11,441 nt of DNA from Gemmatimonadota bacterium (GCA_030598525.1 JAUVPT010000034.1:1-11441), one strand, 5' to 3'; positions 1 through 7,399 are shown, numbered from the stretch's first letter. Program-made: numbers and translations. The notes: a model not told the origin generated them from the sequence alone.

Positions 1-528
1 AGCCAGAATCCGGGTGGCGAGCGCCGCAGTGTCGTCTCCCACGAGAACCGGCACCGGCCACTGCGCGATGATCGAACCATGGTCATAGATCTCGTCCACG
101 AAGTGTACGGTGGCTCCGGATATGCGCGCCCCGCTCTCCACCACCGCCTCATGGACCCGCCGGCCGTACATGCCCGGCCCGCCGAAGGACGGAAGAAGGG
201 CCGGGTGGACGTTGATGATCCGTCCTCGAAACGACCTCACCACGCCCGCCGGAATCAACTTCAACCAGCCTGCAAGCACGATCAGGCCTGCCCCTGACGC
301 CTTCAGCGTCTGCTGCAGCCACTCGCCCCCGTCTTCTGCCGGAGGATGGGCATACGTGGGAATACCGTGTCTCGAGGCCCGCTCCAACGCTCCGATGCCC
401 GGCTTGCTTCCGATGACTCGCGCCACGTGAACGTCAACGTTCGGGTCAACGTGAAGCCGATCGATGATGGCCTGAAGGTTGGTTCCCGACCCCGATGCGA
501 GAACCGCTACTCCGAGTGACTCAGACAT
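1..528 (-). CDS. purN: Phosphoribosylglycinamide formyltransferase PurN (3' end cut by window edge)
   Basis: PurN transfers a formyl group from 10-formyl-tetrahydrofolate to glycinamide ribonucleotide, the third step of cytosolic purine synthesis. My own translation gives 176 residues, open to the left edge, so the C-terminus (roughly 15-35 residues by family length) is missing. The phosphate-binding loop ASGSGTN is at residues 11-17. The catalytic Asn and His lie in INVHPALLPSF (N106, H108), and the catalytic Asp is in VHFVDE (D145); all three match E. coli PurN in spacing. The GGPGMYG stretch after the active site is a form I associate with Bacteroidota-type PurN. The start is ATG at 528, with AGAGG six bases upstream. 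It lies 24 bases after the stop of the HAD phosphatase gene and is probably cotranscribed with it. Identification is firm. Confidence 0.96.
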   Translation of the reverse strand, partial: MSESLGVAVLASGSGTNLQAIIDRLHVDPNVDVHVARVIGSKPGIGALERASRHGIPTYAHPPAEDGGEWLQQTLKASGAGLIVLAGWLKLIPAGVVRSFRGRIINVHPALLPSFGGPGMYGRRVHEAVVESGARISGATVHFVDEIYDHGSIIAQWPVPVLVGDDTAALATRILA

Positions 529-552
529 CCAGAGCCTCTGTCCCACGCACGG

Positions 553-1113
553 TTAGGGATCGTCCTCCGGAACGAGCAATAGACCCCTGACTCCCGTCAA
601 AAGGTCGGGCGCTCGAACCACGTCCGAAGATACGGGGCCATCATACTCCCCCCCCTCCCCTGCCACCAGCATTCCCATGCCGCCCAGAGACAGTGCCGGA
701 AGAACGTCACGCGTCCTGTCCCCAGCGTACAGAGCGCCTTTCATTTCCACCCCGAGCGTGGCCGCCGCAATCACGTAGAGACCCAGCCCCGGCTTCCGAC
801 ACTCGCAACCCTCAGCAGGAGCGTGGGGGCAGTAGTACGTACCATCAATCCACGCCCCCGCCTCAGCCAGAAGAGACTCAAGCCGGGCCTGCACGGCCCG
901 GAAAGCCGATGCGTCGAGGTACCCGCGCCCGATCCCCGACTGGTTCGTGACGATGACCACCGGTACTCCTGCCTCGTTCAGCAGGCGCACCGCCTCGGCA
1001 GCGCCGGAAAGCAACTCCACGTCGGCTGGATCCGCCACGTATCCCGTATCGCGAATGAGGGTTCCATCTCTGTCGAGGAACGCAGTCGTTGGTCGAAACT
1101 CCCCGGGGTTCAC
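553..1113 (-). CDS. gmhB: HAD-IIIA phosphatase, GmhB (heptose bisphosphate phosphatase) or HisB-N type
   Basis: This is a 186-residue cytosolic HAD-superfamily phosphatase. In the GmhB role it removes the C7 phosphate of D-glycero-D-manno-heptose 1,7-bisphosphate on the way to ADP- or GDP-heptose for lipopolysaccharide or surface glycans. Motif I is FLDRDGTL with nucleophile D14 and acid/base D16. Motif II is TNQSGIGRG (56-64). A zinc-binding set C95-x-H97, C103-x-C105 is followed by R106-K107-P108, and motif IV is GDRTRD (131-136). The length fits a stand-alone enzyme. The loop between H97 and C103 is short, five residues, as in the histidinol-phosphatase half of HisB rather than the long loop of E. 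coli GmhB, so the substrate is not settled. The GTG start at 1113 overlaps the selA stop by four bases (GTGA), and GGAGG stands ten bases upstream. A run of eight G lies near the 3' third. The HAD family call is firm and the symbol tentative. Confidence 0.85.
   Translation of the reverse strand: MNPGEFRPTTAFLDRDGTLIRDTGYVADPADVELLSGAAEAVRLLNEAGVPVVIVTNQSGIGRGYLDASAFRAVQARLESLLAEAGAWIDGTYYCPHAPAEGCECRKPGLGLYVIAAATLGVEMKGALYAGDRTRDVLPALSLGGMGMLVAGEGGEYDGPVSSDVVRAPDLLTGVRGLLLVPEDDP
648..655. repeat. Eight-base C/G homopolymer tract inside the gmhB-like gene
   Basis: The plus strand shows eight C in a row, then one T and four more C; the coding strand therefore reads as G4-A-G8. It encodes Gly-Glu-Gly-Gly-Glu near residues 152-156, after all the catalytic motifs. 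Such tracts are prone to slippage. It may simply reflect GC-rich glycine codons. Confidence 0.8.
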
Positions 1114-2507
1114 GATCTCGAGTCCTCCAGGGAGACCAACCTCTCGAGCGCCGCCGCCAGCAGCCGCTCCTGTCCCTCTATCACCGTTCGGAAGTCCAGG
1201 AAAAACGCGCCGCCCTCAATTCGCCCGATTACGGGCGGATCCTGCCTTCTCAGCATCGATTCGACGTCCGCCGCACGACCCGAGACCACCCAACCCGCGG
1301 AAGCGACCTCGAAACCCGGCGCCGAGCCACCGCCAAGAACCGAACGCATCCGGGCGATGGAGACACGCCCCGCGGCAGCGGGGCTCAGTTCGCCGAGCGC
1401 GGCACGGGCCCTTGTCTCGACATCGTCCGCCGACTCTGTGAGCATTCGAAGAACGGGGATATCTCTCCGGGCGCGCTCGGGGGACAGGTACAGGCGGAGC
1501 GTGGCCTCCAGCGCCGCCAACGTCATCTTGTCCACCCGGAACGCCCGCAGGAGAGGATTCGAGCGAAGCCGGTCTACCGTGGCCACGCGCCCTTGAATGA
1601 TGCCTGCCTGAGGACCGCCGAGCAGCTTGTCCCCGCTCCAGGTGACCACATCAGCGCCCGACGACACGGAAGCCCGTACGGACGGCTCGGGCATACCCGG
1701 AATACTCCCCTCGAGAAGCAGCCCGGATCCAAGATCGTGCATCACCGGCAAGTCTGCCGAGTGCCCCAGATCCACCAGGTGCTCCAGGGGTGTTTCCTCT
1801 ACAAAGCCCTCGACCGTGTAGTTCGACGGGTGAATTTTGAGAAGAAGGCCCGTGGAGGGTGTGATCGCCCGCCGGTAGTCCTCCACCCGGGTCCGATTGG
1901 TGGTCCCGATGGCACTGAGGAAGGCGCCGGATCGCTCGATCACCTCGGGAATGCGGAACCCTCCCCCGATTTCCACGAGCTCGCCGCGTGACACGATGAC
2001 GTCCCGGCCGCGAGCCAGGGTGTTGATCGCGAGTGACACCGCGGCGGCGTTGTTGTTGACCACGAGGGATGACTCGGCGCCCGTGAGCCGCGACAACAGG
2101 TCTGCGCAATGCAGGTACCGATCCCCGCGCTCGCCCACCTGGAGATCGTACTCGAGGCTCGAGTATCCCCCGGCAATCTCCGCAGCGACCCGGGCGGCGA
2201 CGCTGGCGAGAGGAGCCCGGCCGAGGTTGGTGTGGAGGATTACACCTGTCCCGTTGACCACGGGGCGCAGGGACGCTCGATCCGTGGAGAGCCGACGGAA
2301 AGCCTTCTCCAGCAGGTCCGCGGAGAGAGCGGCCGAATCTCCGCCTTGCAGAGCGCTCCGGACCTCTGCGATGGTCTCACGGAGCGCCCGGGTCACCGGC
2401 TCTCTCCCCCATCGGTCCACCCAGGCGCCGGCCTGGTCGTGCCGCAGCAACTCATCTACCGACGGAAGGCTTCGCCTCGCGTCATCGCCTGGCTCGTCGG
2501 TGCTCAC
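1110..2507 (-). CDS. selA: L-seryl-tRNA(Sec) selenium transferase SelA (selenocysteine synthase)
   Basis: SelA is a cytosolic PLP enzyme that converts seryl-tRNA(Sec) to selenocysteinyl-tRNA(Sec) using selenophosphate from SelD. The product is 465 residues, against about 463 in E. coli. Visible SelA signatures are NGTGVILHTNLGRAPL (85-100), GYSSLEYDL (114-122), NNNAAAV (151-157), SRGELVEIGGGFRIPEVI (173-190), GTTNRT (201-206), HPSNY (226-230) and the PLP-lysine motif SGDKLLGGPQAG with K294. RVDKMTLAALEATL follows in the C-terminal part. The GTG start at 2507 has a strong GAGGAGG seven bases upstream and overlaps the stop of the lipoprotein gene by four bases (GTGA). Its own TGA overlaps the next gene in the same way. 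The usual partner selB is not in the window, nor did I see selD or a tRNA-Sec gene. Some SelA-like PLP proteins lack this activity, but the full motif set argues for true SelA. Confidence 0.96.
   Translation of the reverse strand: MSTDEPGDDARRSLPSVDELLRHDQAGAWVDRWGREPVTRALRETIAEVRSALQGGDSAALSADLLEKAFRRLSTDRASLRPVVNGTGVILHTNLGRAPLASVAARVAAEIAGGYSSLEYDLQVGERGDRYLHCADLLSRLTGAESSLVVNNNAAAVSLAINTLARGRDVIVSRGELVEIGGGFRIPEVIERSGAFLSAIGTTNRTRVEDYRRAITPSTGLLLKIHPSNYTVEGFVEETPLEHLVDLGHSADLPVMHDLGSGLLLEGSIPGMPEPSVRASVSSGADVVTWSGDKLLGGPQAGIIQGRVATVDRLRSNPLLRAFRVDKMTLAALEATLRLYLSPERARRDIPVLRMLTESADDVETRARAALGELSPAAAGRVSIARMRSVLGGGSAPGFEVASAGWVVSGRAADVESMLRRQDPPVIGRIEGGAFFLDFRTVIEGQERLLAAALERLVSLEDSRS
1124..1128 (-). 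promoter_or_regulatory. Ribosome binding site for the gmhB-like gene
   Basis: GGAGG on the minus strand lies ten bases before the GTG at 1113, inside the last codons of selA. It supports the GTG start that overlaps the selA stop, and so translational coupling of the two genes. Confidence 0.5.
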
Positions 2508-3754
2508 CGCTCGCCCTCCTCATCCGCACCCTCCTCCGTCGATTCGACGCCCTCTCCCTCCGCGTCCAACTCGTCTTCCACCGAATCTTCCTCGGGGATG
2601 GCCGGGGGAGGCTCGTAGACCAACGTGGTGTCTCCGCCTCCCGAAAGCAGGCGTAAGTTCAGGAATCCATCGGCACTCACGTCATAGACTCCCTCGACGA
2701 GCGCTCTTCCCAACCGAACGCTCACGAAACGCTGCGGCCGCGCCCTCTCCTCCTGGACCGGTGGGAACTCCTGAGAATCGCCGAGGGACCTCTCACCCGG
2801 TATCGAGTCCGGCCCGACACCGTCCGCTACCGAGTCCGGCCCGACACCGTCCGCTGGCAACGAGGCCACCGCTAGATTTCCCACCACGAACTCGGCTACA
2901 GGCCATTCCTCGCCGGTCCCGCCATCTGCCACCCTCACCGATGCCGCATCCAGCGGCGCGTCCGGTTCCAGCATGTCATCGAATTCGAGCCGGAGCGTGA
3001 GGCTGTCTCTTGCTTCCGCGGAACCGAGGACCGGCGGAGTGGAATCCGGAGAGGTCAACCATAGTTCGAGTTGAACGACCATGGATGAGTCCGAGAGGTT
3101 GACCCGACCACTATCGTGCGGCTCGAAGTCCCTTTCCATTGTCCGGTTCCGATTTTGGTCCCGAAAAGCGAAAGCCCAATAATCACCGACCGGCAGGCCC
3201 TGCAGCGCGAAATTGCCACCCGTATCGGTCACCGCTGCATAGGGAATGGAATCGGCGCCCATCACTTGCACAGCGATGTCGCGGACTTTCCTGACCGTCT
3301 CCCGATCCCACACGGCGCCGCCGGTACGAGTATCGAAGAACTCCGGACCTGTCGTAAACAAGAACTCGATCGGCTCCCGGGTTAGATTCCGCAGCAGGTC
3401 CCTGAGTCCCGGGGGGATACGCAACGTGTACACGACGCCCGGACGCCAGCCGTCAATCGGCCTGATGCGCACGCTGCGCCGACCCGCATTGACCTCATAC
3501 AGCCAGGCCGGCGACGTCTCGATGACCCTCGCCACCGACCTCGGGTCTCCAAGGGGCTCGTCGAACCGGACGTAGGCGTCCTCGTCGAGGCCCGGGACCG
3601 CTGACCCGTGGGCAGGGAACATCTCGACAACCGCGGGCGCCTCGAAGTCCGGACCGGTTCCCGGGGGCATGTCCTCTCGGGCGCATGCCGCGCAGGCAAC
3701 AGAAACCCCCAGAAGCAGGCTCAGTCGGCGGGTGCGTAGTACGGTGCGCTTCAT
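2504..3754 (-). CDS. Probable lipoprotein with Ig-like and transthyretin-like domains, function unknown
   Basis: This is a 416-residue predicted envelope protein. The N-terminus MKRTVLRTRR is basic and is followed by a hydrophobic stretch ending in C21 and C24, which fits a lipoprotein signal peptide. Neither cysteine has a textbook lipobox, so lipidation is likely but not certain. Residues about 37-138 resemble a bacterial Ig-like (Big_5/SbsA-type) domain that starts PAVVEMFPAHGSAV and ends FLFTTG. Residues about 140-235 carry a carboxypeptidase-regulatory/transthyretin-like module (DTGGNFALQGLPVGDYWAF, then DQNRNR). A second beta-rich Ig-like region spans about 240-380. The tail from about 387 is strongly acidic. 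A nine-residue tandem repeat occurs at 301-318. I chose the ATG one base after the valS stop; a GTG at 3778 would add eight residues and overlap valS by 23 bases, and neither has a good ribosome binding site. A structural or surface role is inferred; no catalytic motif is seen. Confidence 0.85.
   Translation of the reverse strand: MKRTVLRTRRLSLLLGVSVACAACAREDMPPGTGPDFEAPAVVEMFPAHGSAVPGLDEDAYVRFDEPLGDPRSVARVIETSPAWLYEVNAGRRSVRIRPIDGWRPGVVYTLRIPPGLRDLLRNLTREPIEFLFTTGPEFFDTRTGGAVWDRETVRKVRDIAVQVMGADSIPYAAVTDTGGNFALQGLPVGDYWAFAFRDQNRNRTMERDFEPHDSGRVNLSDSSMVVQLELWLTSPDSTPPVLGSAEARDSLTLRLEFDDMLEPDAPLDAASVRVADGGTGEEWPVAEFVVGNLAVASLPADGVGPDSVADGVGPDSIPGERSLGDSQEFPPVQEERARPQRFVSVRLGRALVEGVYDVSADGFLNLRLLSGGGDTTLVYEPPPAIPEEDSVEDELDAEGEGVESTEEGADEEGER
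2515..2521 (-). promoter_or_regulatory. Strong ribosome binding site for selA
   Basis: GAGGAGG on the minus strand lies seven bases before the GTG at 2507. It sits in the codons for the acidic C-terminal tail of the upstream lipoprotein and fixes the selA start at the GTGA overlap. Confidence 0.7.
2804..2855. repeat. Tandem direct repeat, two copies of a 25-base identical unit, period 27
   Basis: Copies at 2804-2828 and 2831-2855 are identical over 25 bases and repeat with a period of 27 bases, which keeps the frame. They encode ADGVGPDSV followed by ADGVGPDSI (residues 301-318 of the lipoprotein), in a linker between beta-rich segments. The near identity suggests a recent slippage or duplication event. 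Confidence 0.93.
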
Positions 3755-3755
3755 C

Positions 3756-6443
3756 TCAACCGGAGCCGAAAGCCTCACGTTTCTCGACCAGGACGGTCAG
3801 ACGCTCCTCGAAAGAGCGGCACTTGTCCCTCTCCCGCTCCACTACCTCTGCGGGAGCGCGATCGACGAAGCGGCGATCCTCCAGGCGTCCGCGCGAGCCG
3901 GCCAACAGGTCCTGCAATCGGTCGATCTCGGCCTGGGTTCGATCCCGTTCCCTGGCTACGTCAACCACCCCCGCGAGCGGGAGGAACACCTCCGCGCCAG
4001 AGCGCAGAACCCCGTGCGCCCCGGGCTCTCCCACGGGAACGACCTCCAGCATTTCCAGGGAAGACATGCGCCCCAGCCGGAGCAGACCCTCCATCTCCAC
4101 GGTCAAGGCCTCGGCCAGCGAGGCCGGAGCCCGAGCCACTACCACATCGACGCGCTTCGCCGGGTCGATCCCGTAGTCCGACCGCAGGTTTCGAACGGCC
4201 CCGACGATCTCCTGGAGCCCGCTGACGGCGCCTACGGCATCAGGAGCCTCGAAATCCTCCCCAGGTTCCGGCCACGGACCATTCACGAGGGAGTCTTCAT
4301 CGGTCCGTCCCGGGAGGTGGCAGTACATTTCCTCCGTGATGAAGGGCATGATCGGCTGCAGCAACCGGAGCCAGCCGTCCAGGACAAAGGCGAACGTGGC
4401 AGCGGCCGCCGCTCGGCTGGCCTCTCCTCGATCCCCGCGCAACCGCATCTTCGCGAGCTCCAGGTACCAGTCACAGAAATCGCCCCACACGAACTGATAC
4501 GTAACCTCCGCTGCATCGTGCAGTCGGAAACGCTCCAATGCGTCCGTCGCCGCGACCGCAGTCGCGGCGAATCGGTCGAGGATCCATCGATCCGTGACTT
4601 CAAGCTGTGTGTCCAACGGATTCGTGCGCACATCATCTTCCGTCAGGTACCCGAGCCCGAACCGAACGGCGTTCCACATCTTGTTCGCGAAGTTGCGGCC
4701 GACCCTGAACGCGGAGTCCAGGTCCTCATGGTCCAGCTGAAGGTCCGTTCCGAGGGCCGCTGAGTTCACCAGCGTGAATCGCATCGCATCGGCGCCGAAG
4801 CGTCCCACGACCTCCAGCGGATCCACACCGTTCCCCAGCGACTTGGACATGCGCCGGCCGCTGCCGTCGCGCACGGTACCGTGCAGAAGAACATCCGTGA
4901 ACGGGAGTTCGCCGACGAACTCCAGACCCGCCATGACCATCCTCGCAACCCAGAAAAACAGGATCTCCGGAGCAGTACTCAGGGTGTGTGTCGGGTAGAA
5001 CTTCGCGAGGTCGTCCGTCTCCTCGGGCCAGCCCAGGGTGCTGAACGGCCACAGCCACGAACTGAACCACGTATCCAGCACGTCTGGGTCCTGTTCCAGT
5101 GCCCCACCACACGATGCGCACTCCGACGGGTCCTCGCGCGCCACGAGGACCTCTCCGCACTCCTGGCAGTACCACACGGGGATACGATGGCCCCACCAGA
5201 GCTGCCGGCTGATGCACCAGTCCCGAACGTTGGTCATCCAGTGCTCATACGTACTCCCGAACCGCTCGGGATGGAAGCGCAGTCTCCCCTCGTGGTACGC
5301 CTTCAGCGCGGGCTCCGCCAGCGGTTTCATGCGCACGAACCACTGCAGGCTGAGCCTGGGCTCAACCGCGGTTGAGCAACGATAGCAGTGGCCGACGGAG
5401 TGCTCGTGCTCCTCCACCTCGACCAACAGGCCCTGCGCTTCGAGGTCATCCAGCACACGCTTTCGTGCCTCGAAACGGTCCAGCCCTCGATAGGCCGCCG
5501 GGGCCTGCTCGCTGATCGTGGCATCGTCGTTCATGATGTCGATGCGCGGAAGATCGTGACGCAGCCCGATTTCGAAGTCGTTGGGATCGTGAGCCGGAGT
5601 CACCTTCACGAAGCCTGAACCGAACTCCGGATCCACGTAGTCGTCCGCGATCACCGGGATGCGTCGTCCGACGAGGGGGAGCTCGACCTGGCGTCCCACC
5701 AGGTGCCGGTTTCTTTCATCCGAGGGATGCACAGCGACCGCCGTATCCCCCAGCATCGTCTCCGGCCGCGTAGTCGCCACCACGACGTACTCGCCTTCGG
5801 CATCGGCCAGAGGGTAGCGAAGATGGTAGAGTCGCCCACGACTGTCCTGGTGCTCAGCTTCCTCGTTCGACAGAGCCGTCAGGCACCGGGGGCACCAATT
5901 GATGATGTAGTTGCCGCGGTAAACCAGCCCCTTTTCATAGAGCCGGACGAAAACCTCGCGCACCGCCCGTGACAGGCCTTCATCGAGAGTGAAACGCGTT
6001 CTCTCCCAGTCACAAGAACATCCCATGGTCTTGAGCTGCTCGATGATCGTGGATCCGTACTGATCCACCCACTCCCAGACACGATCCACAAAGCGCTCGC
6101 GCCCCAGGTCGTGGCGGGTTAACGCGTTCTCCGCCAGGTGCCGCTCTACTACGTTCTGGGTGGCGATTCCAGCATGATCCGTACCGGGGATCCACATGGC
6201 GTCTCGCCCCCGCATTCGCTGGAATCGGATCAACACGTCCTGGATCGTGTTGTTCAGTCCGTGTCCCATGTGGAGCGCCGCCGTCACGTTCGGTGGCGGA
6301 ATCGCGATGACGTACGGAGCGGTCGCATCCGCAGCGTCAACGTGAAATACATTCCGCTCGATCCACCGTTGATAGATCGGAGCCTCGATTCCCGTCGGAT
6401 CGAAGCGAGCACTCAATTCGTGTGTTGTCGTCTCGTCACTCAT
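3756..6443 (-). CDS. valS: Valyl-tRNA synthetase ValS
   Basis: This class Ia aminoacyl-tRNA synthetase charges tRNA-Val in the cytosol and edits mischarged threonine. The product is 895 residues, normal for bacterial ValRS. The catalytic HIGH motif appears as HMGH (58-61) after PPPNVTAAL. The editing domain carries TTRPETMLGDTAV (224-236) and GSGFVKVTPAHDPNDFE (275-291). Cysteine pairs C184/C187, C353/C356, C426/C429 and C442/C445 are likely zinc ligands. RDWCISRQLWWGHRIPVW lies at 407-424, followed by DTWFSSWLWPFSTLGW at 457-472. The KMSKS loop reads RMSKS (531-535). The anticodon-binding domain follows (about 600-780), and a charged coiled-coil arm (about 830-895) contacts tRNA. I chose the ATG at 6443 (MSDETTT); an in-frame ATG at 6476 would add 11 residues. 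Neither has a clear Shine-Dalgarno sequence. It ends one base before the lipoprotein ATG. The largest gap in the window lies upstream, so it could have its own promoter. Confidence 0.98.
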   Translation of the reverse strand: MSDETTTHELSARFDPTGIEAPIYQRWIERNVFHVDAADATAPYVIAIPPPNVTAALHMGHGLNNTIQDVLIRFQRMRGRDAMWIPGTDHAGIATQNVVERHLAENALTRHDLGRERFVDRVWEWVDQYGSTIIEQLKTMGCSCDWERTRFTLDEGLSRAVREVFVRLYEKGLVYRGNYIINWCPRCLTALSNEEAEHQDSRGRLYHLRYPLADAEGEYVVVATTRPETMLGDTAVAVHPSDERNRHLVGRQVELPLVGRRIPVIADDYVDPEFGSGFVKVTPAHDPNDFEIGLRHDLPRIDIMNDDATISEQAPAAYRGLDRFEARKRVLDDLEAQGLLVEVEEHEHSVGHCYRCSTAVEPRLSLQWFVRMKPLAEPALKAYHEGRLRFHPERFGSTYEHWMTNVRDWCISRQLWWGHRIPVWYCQECGEVLVAREDPSECASCGGALEQDPDVLDTWFSSWLWPFSTLGWPEETDDLAKFYPTHTLSTAPEILFFWVARMVMAGLEFVGELPFTDVLLHGTVRDGSGRRMSKSLGNGVDPLEVVGRFGADAMRFTLVNSAALGTDLQLDHEDLDSAFRVGRNFANKMWNAVRFGLGYLTEDDVRTNPLDTQLEVTDRWILDRFAATAVAATDALERFRLHDAAEVTYQFVWGDFCDWYLELAKMRLRGDRGEASRAAAAATFAFVLDGWLRLLQPIMPFITEEMYCHLPGRTDEDSLVNGPWPEPGEDFEAPDAVGAVSGLQEIVGAVRNLRSDYGIDPAKRVDVVVARAPASLAEALTVEMEGLLRLGRMSSLEMLEVVPVGEPGAHGVLRSGAEVFLPLAGVVDVARERDRTQAEIDRLQDLLAGSRGRLEDRRFVDRAPAEVVERERDKCRSFEERLTVLVEKREAFGSG

Positions 6444-6517
6444 GGCGTCGTTGGATCGTGGATGCAGGCCGCCCATGTGGTCGTATCGTAAGCGAAATAG
6501 TGTAGCAGAAGCACGGC
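6444..6517 (-). promoter_or_regulatory. 74-base spacer before valS, possible promoter
   Basis: This is the longest stretch without coding in the window, and its upstream half is AT-richer than the surroundings. On the minus strand TACGAT (6490-6485) and TACACT (6504-6499) each differ from the -10 consensus at two places, but no good -35 box stands at the right distance. I see no terminator hairpin, and the stretch is too short for a T-box leader. A valS promoter here is possible but unproven. Confidence 0.2.
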
Positions 6518-7399
6518 TCAGTCGCGAGGATGAGAGCGTCCCGAACCCGTGGTGTCGGCCTCAGCCGCAATGGAATCCTGCCGTCGACGCTCGGCCTCTT
6601 CTTCGCTGCGGCGTCGCATCTCCTCGAGGCGCTCCCGCTGAGTGCGCTCGACATCGGTCTGGAAGTCCTGGCGCTGTATGTCCGCCAGGTCTCGTGCTTC
6701 CTGGCGAAGCTCTCGTCCGAGCGGCCCCTCGGCCTCGAACATCGCCCCCACGTTCATCGGGATGACCATTCCCCCGAGCACGAGTCCATCCGGGGTCACC
6801 CCCCACTGCTGGTCACCCTCACCGAACAGCCACTCGACGGCTCGCCGACGCTGTTCCTCCGTAAGCGCGAGACTGTCGAGCATCTGCCCGAGCCGTGCCC
6901 GGATCACACCCTCCGCCTGCGCGAACCGGTCTTCCAGGTACTCGGGCATCGGCCGGTCCCCGAAGTCCTGCCACAACCGCGGATCGCCCTCCCGAGGGCG
7001 CAAGCGTTCGGCGTTCGTGAGTCCCAGCCCGTCGTCGCCTCCCGCTCTCTGGGCTCGATCGCCTCCCCCGGGCGTCGGCGGCTCGGGTCGCTGGATCTGG
7101 TCACGCTCCTCGGGCGGCATGGAAAGAACGTCCTCCGCCTCGGACTCCGTCTCGATATCCCGGATTTCGATCACCTCGAGCCCCACCGCGGCCCTTGGGG
7201 GAAGCTGGACCGCACGGAACGATCGGGTTCCGATATAGAACTGCCCCGACAGGAAGATCGCGACGAGGGCGTGGAGAACCACCGAGACGAGCAGTCCCGT
7301 CCGCACCGAGCGGCGGTAGCCTCGCGCATGATACCCGGCCCGCGTTTCGGAGCGTCCGGATCCCACCTCGCGATGTTCAGGCCCTGAGCGATCCCTCAA
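6518..7399 (-). CDS. Membrane-anchored protein with TonB-like N-terminus, function unknown
   Basis: I do not recognise the family. From the TTG chosen here the product is 293 residues. A basic N-terminus (arginine-rich, about 10-34) leads into one transmembrane segment (about 35-57) containing SVVLH, which fits the S-x3-H pattern of TonB anchors (S39, H43). A proline and glycine-rich linker follows (PEPPTPGGG, 105-113). The rest is charged: about 140-200 looks helical, VLGGMVIPMNVG is a short hydrophobic patch (207-218), and about 225-275 is a long Arg/Glu-rich helix or coiled coil. The beta-rich TonB C-terminal domain and its YP motif are missing. Topology should be cytoplasmic N-terminus and periplasmic bulk. 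The TTG at 7399 overlaps the aminotransferase stop by four bases (TTGA) and has AGGAGG four bases upstream. Alternatives are TTG at 7435 or GTG at 7366. That the gene is real is fairly sure; its role is unknown. Confidence 0.78.
   Translation of the reverse strand: MRDRSGPEHREVGSGRSETRAGYHARGYRRSVRTGLLVSVVLHALVAIFLSGQFYIGTRSFRAVQLPPRAAVGLEVIEIRDIETESEAEDVLSMPPEERDQIQRPEPPTPGGGDRAQRAGGDDGLGLTNAERLRPREGDPRLWQDFGDRPMPEYLEDRFAQAEGVIRARLGQMLDSLALTEEQRRRAVEWLFGEGDQQWGVTPDGLVLGGMVIPMNVGAMFEAEGPLGRELRQEARDLADIQRQDFQTDVERTQRERLEEMRRRSEEEAERRRQDSIAAEADTTGSGRSHPRD

Noticed and set aside
530..540. Inverted repeat CAGAG/CTCTG before purN
   Set aside because: Five-base arms with one central base are too short to be a terminator or a convincing operator.
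1897..3000. Plus-strand open frame of 367 codons opposite selA and the lipoprotein
   Set aside because: It crosses two well-supported genes and is rich in Arg, Pro and Ser, with no domain; it is an antisense shadow.
1110..3758. Genes ending in TGA as selenocysteine read-through candidates, given selA
   Set aside because: Each TGA sits at the expected end of its family and overlaps or abuts the next start; no extended domain or SECIS-like hairpin was seen after it.
3669..4763. Plus-strand open frame of 364 codons opposite valS
   Set aside because: It lies opposite the conserved 3' half of valS and shows no recognisable motif.
6518..7399. Calling the membrane protein TonB
   Set aside because: Only the N-terminal anchor is TonB-like; the receptor-binding C-terminal domain is missing.
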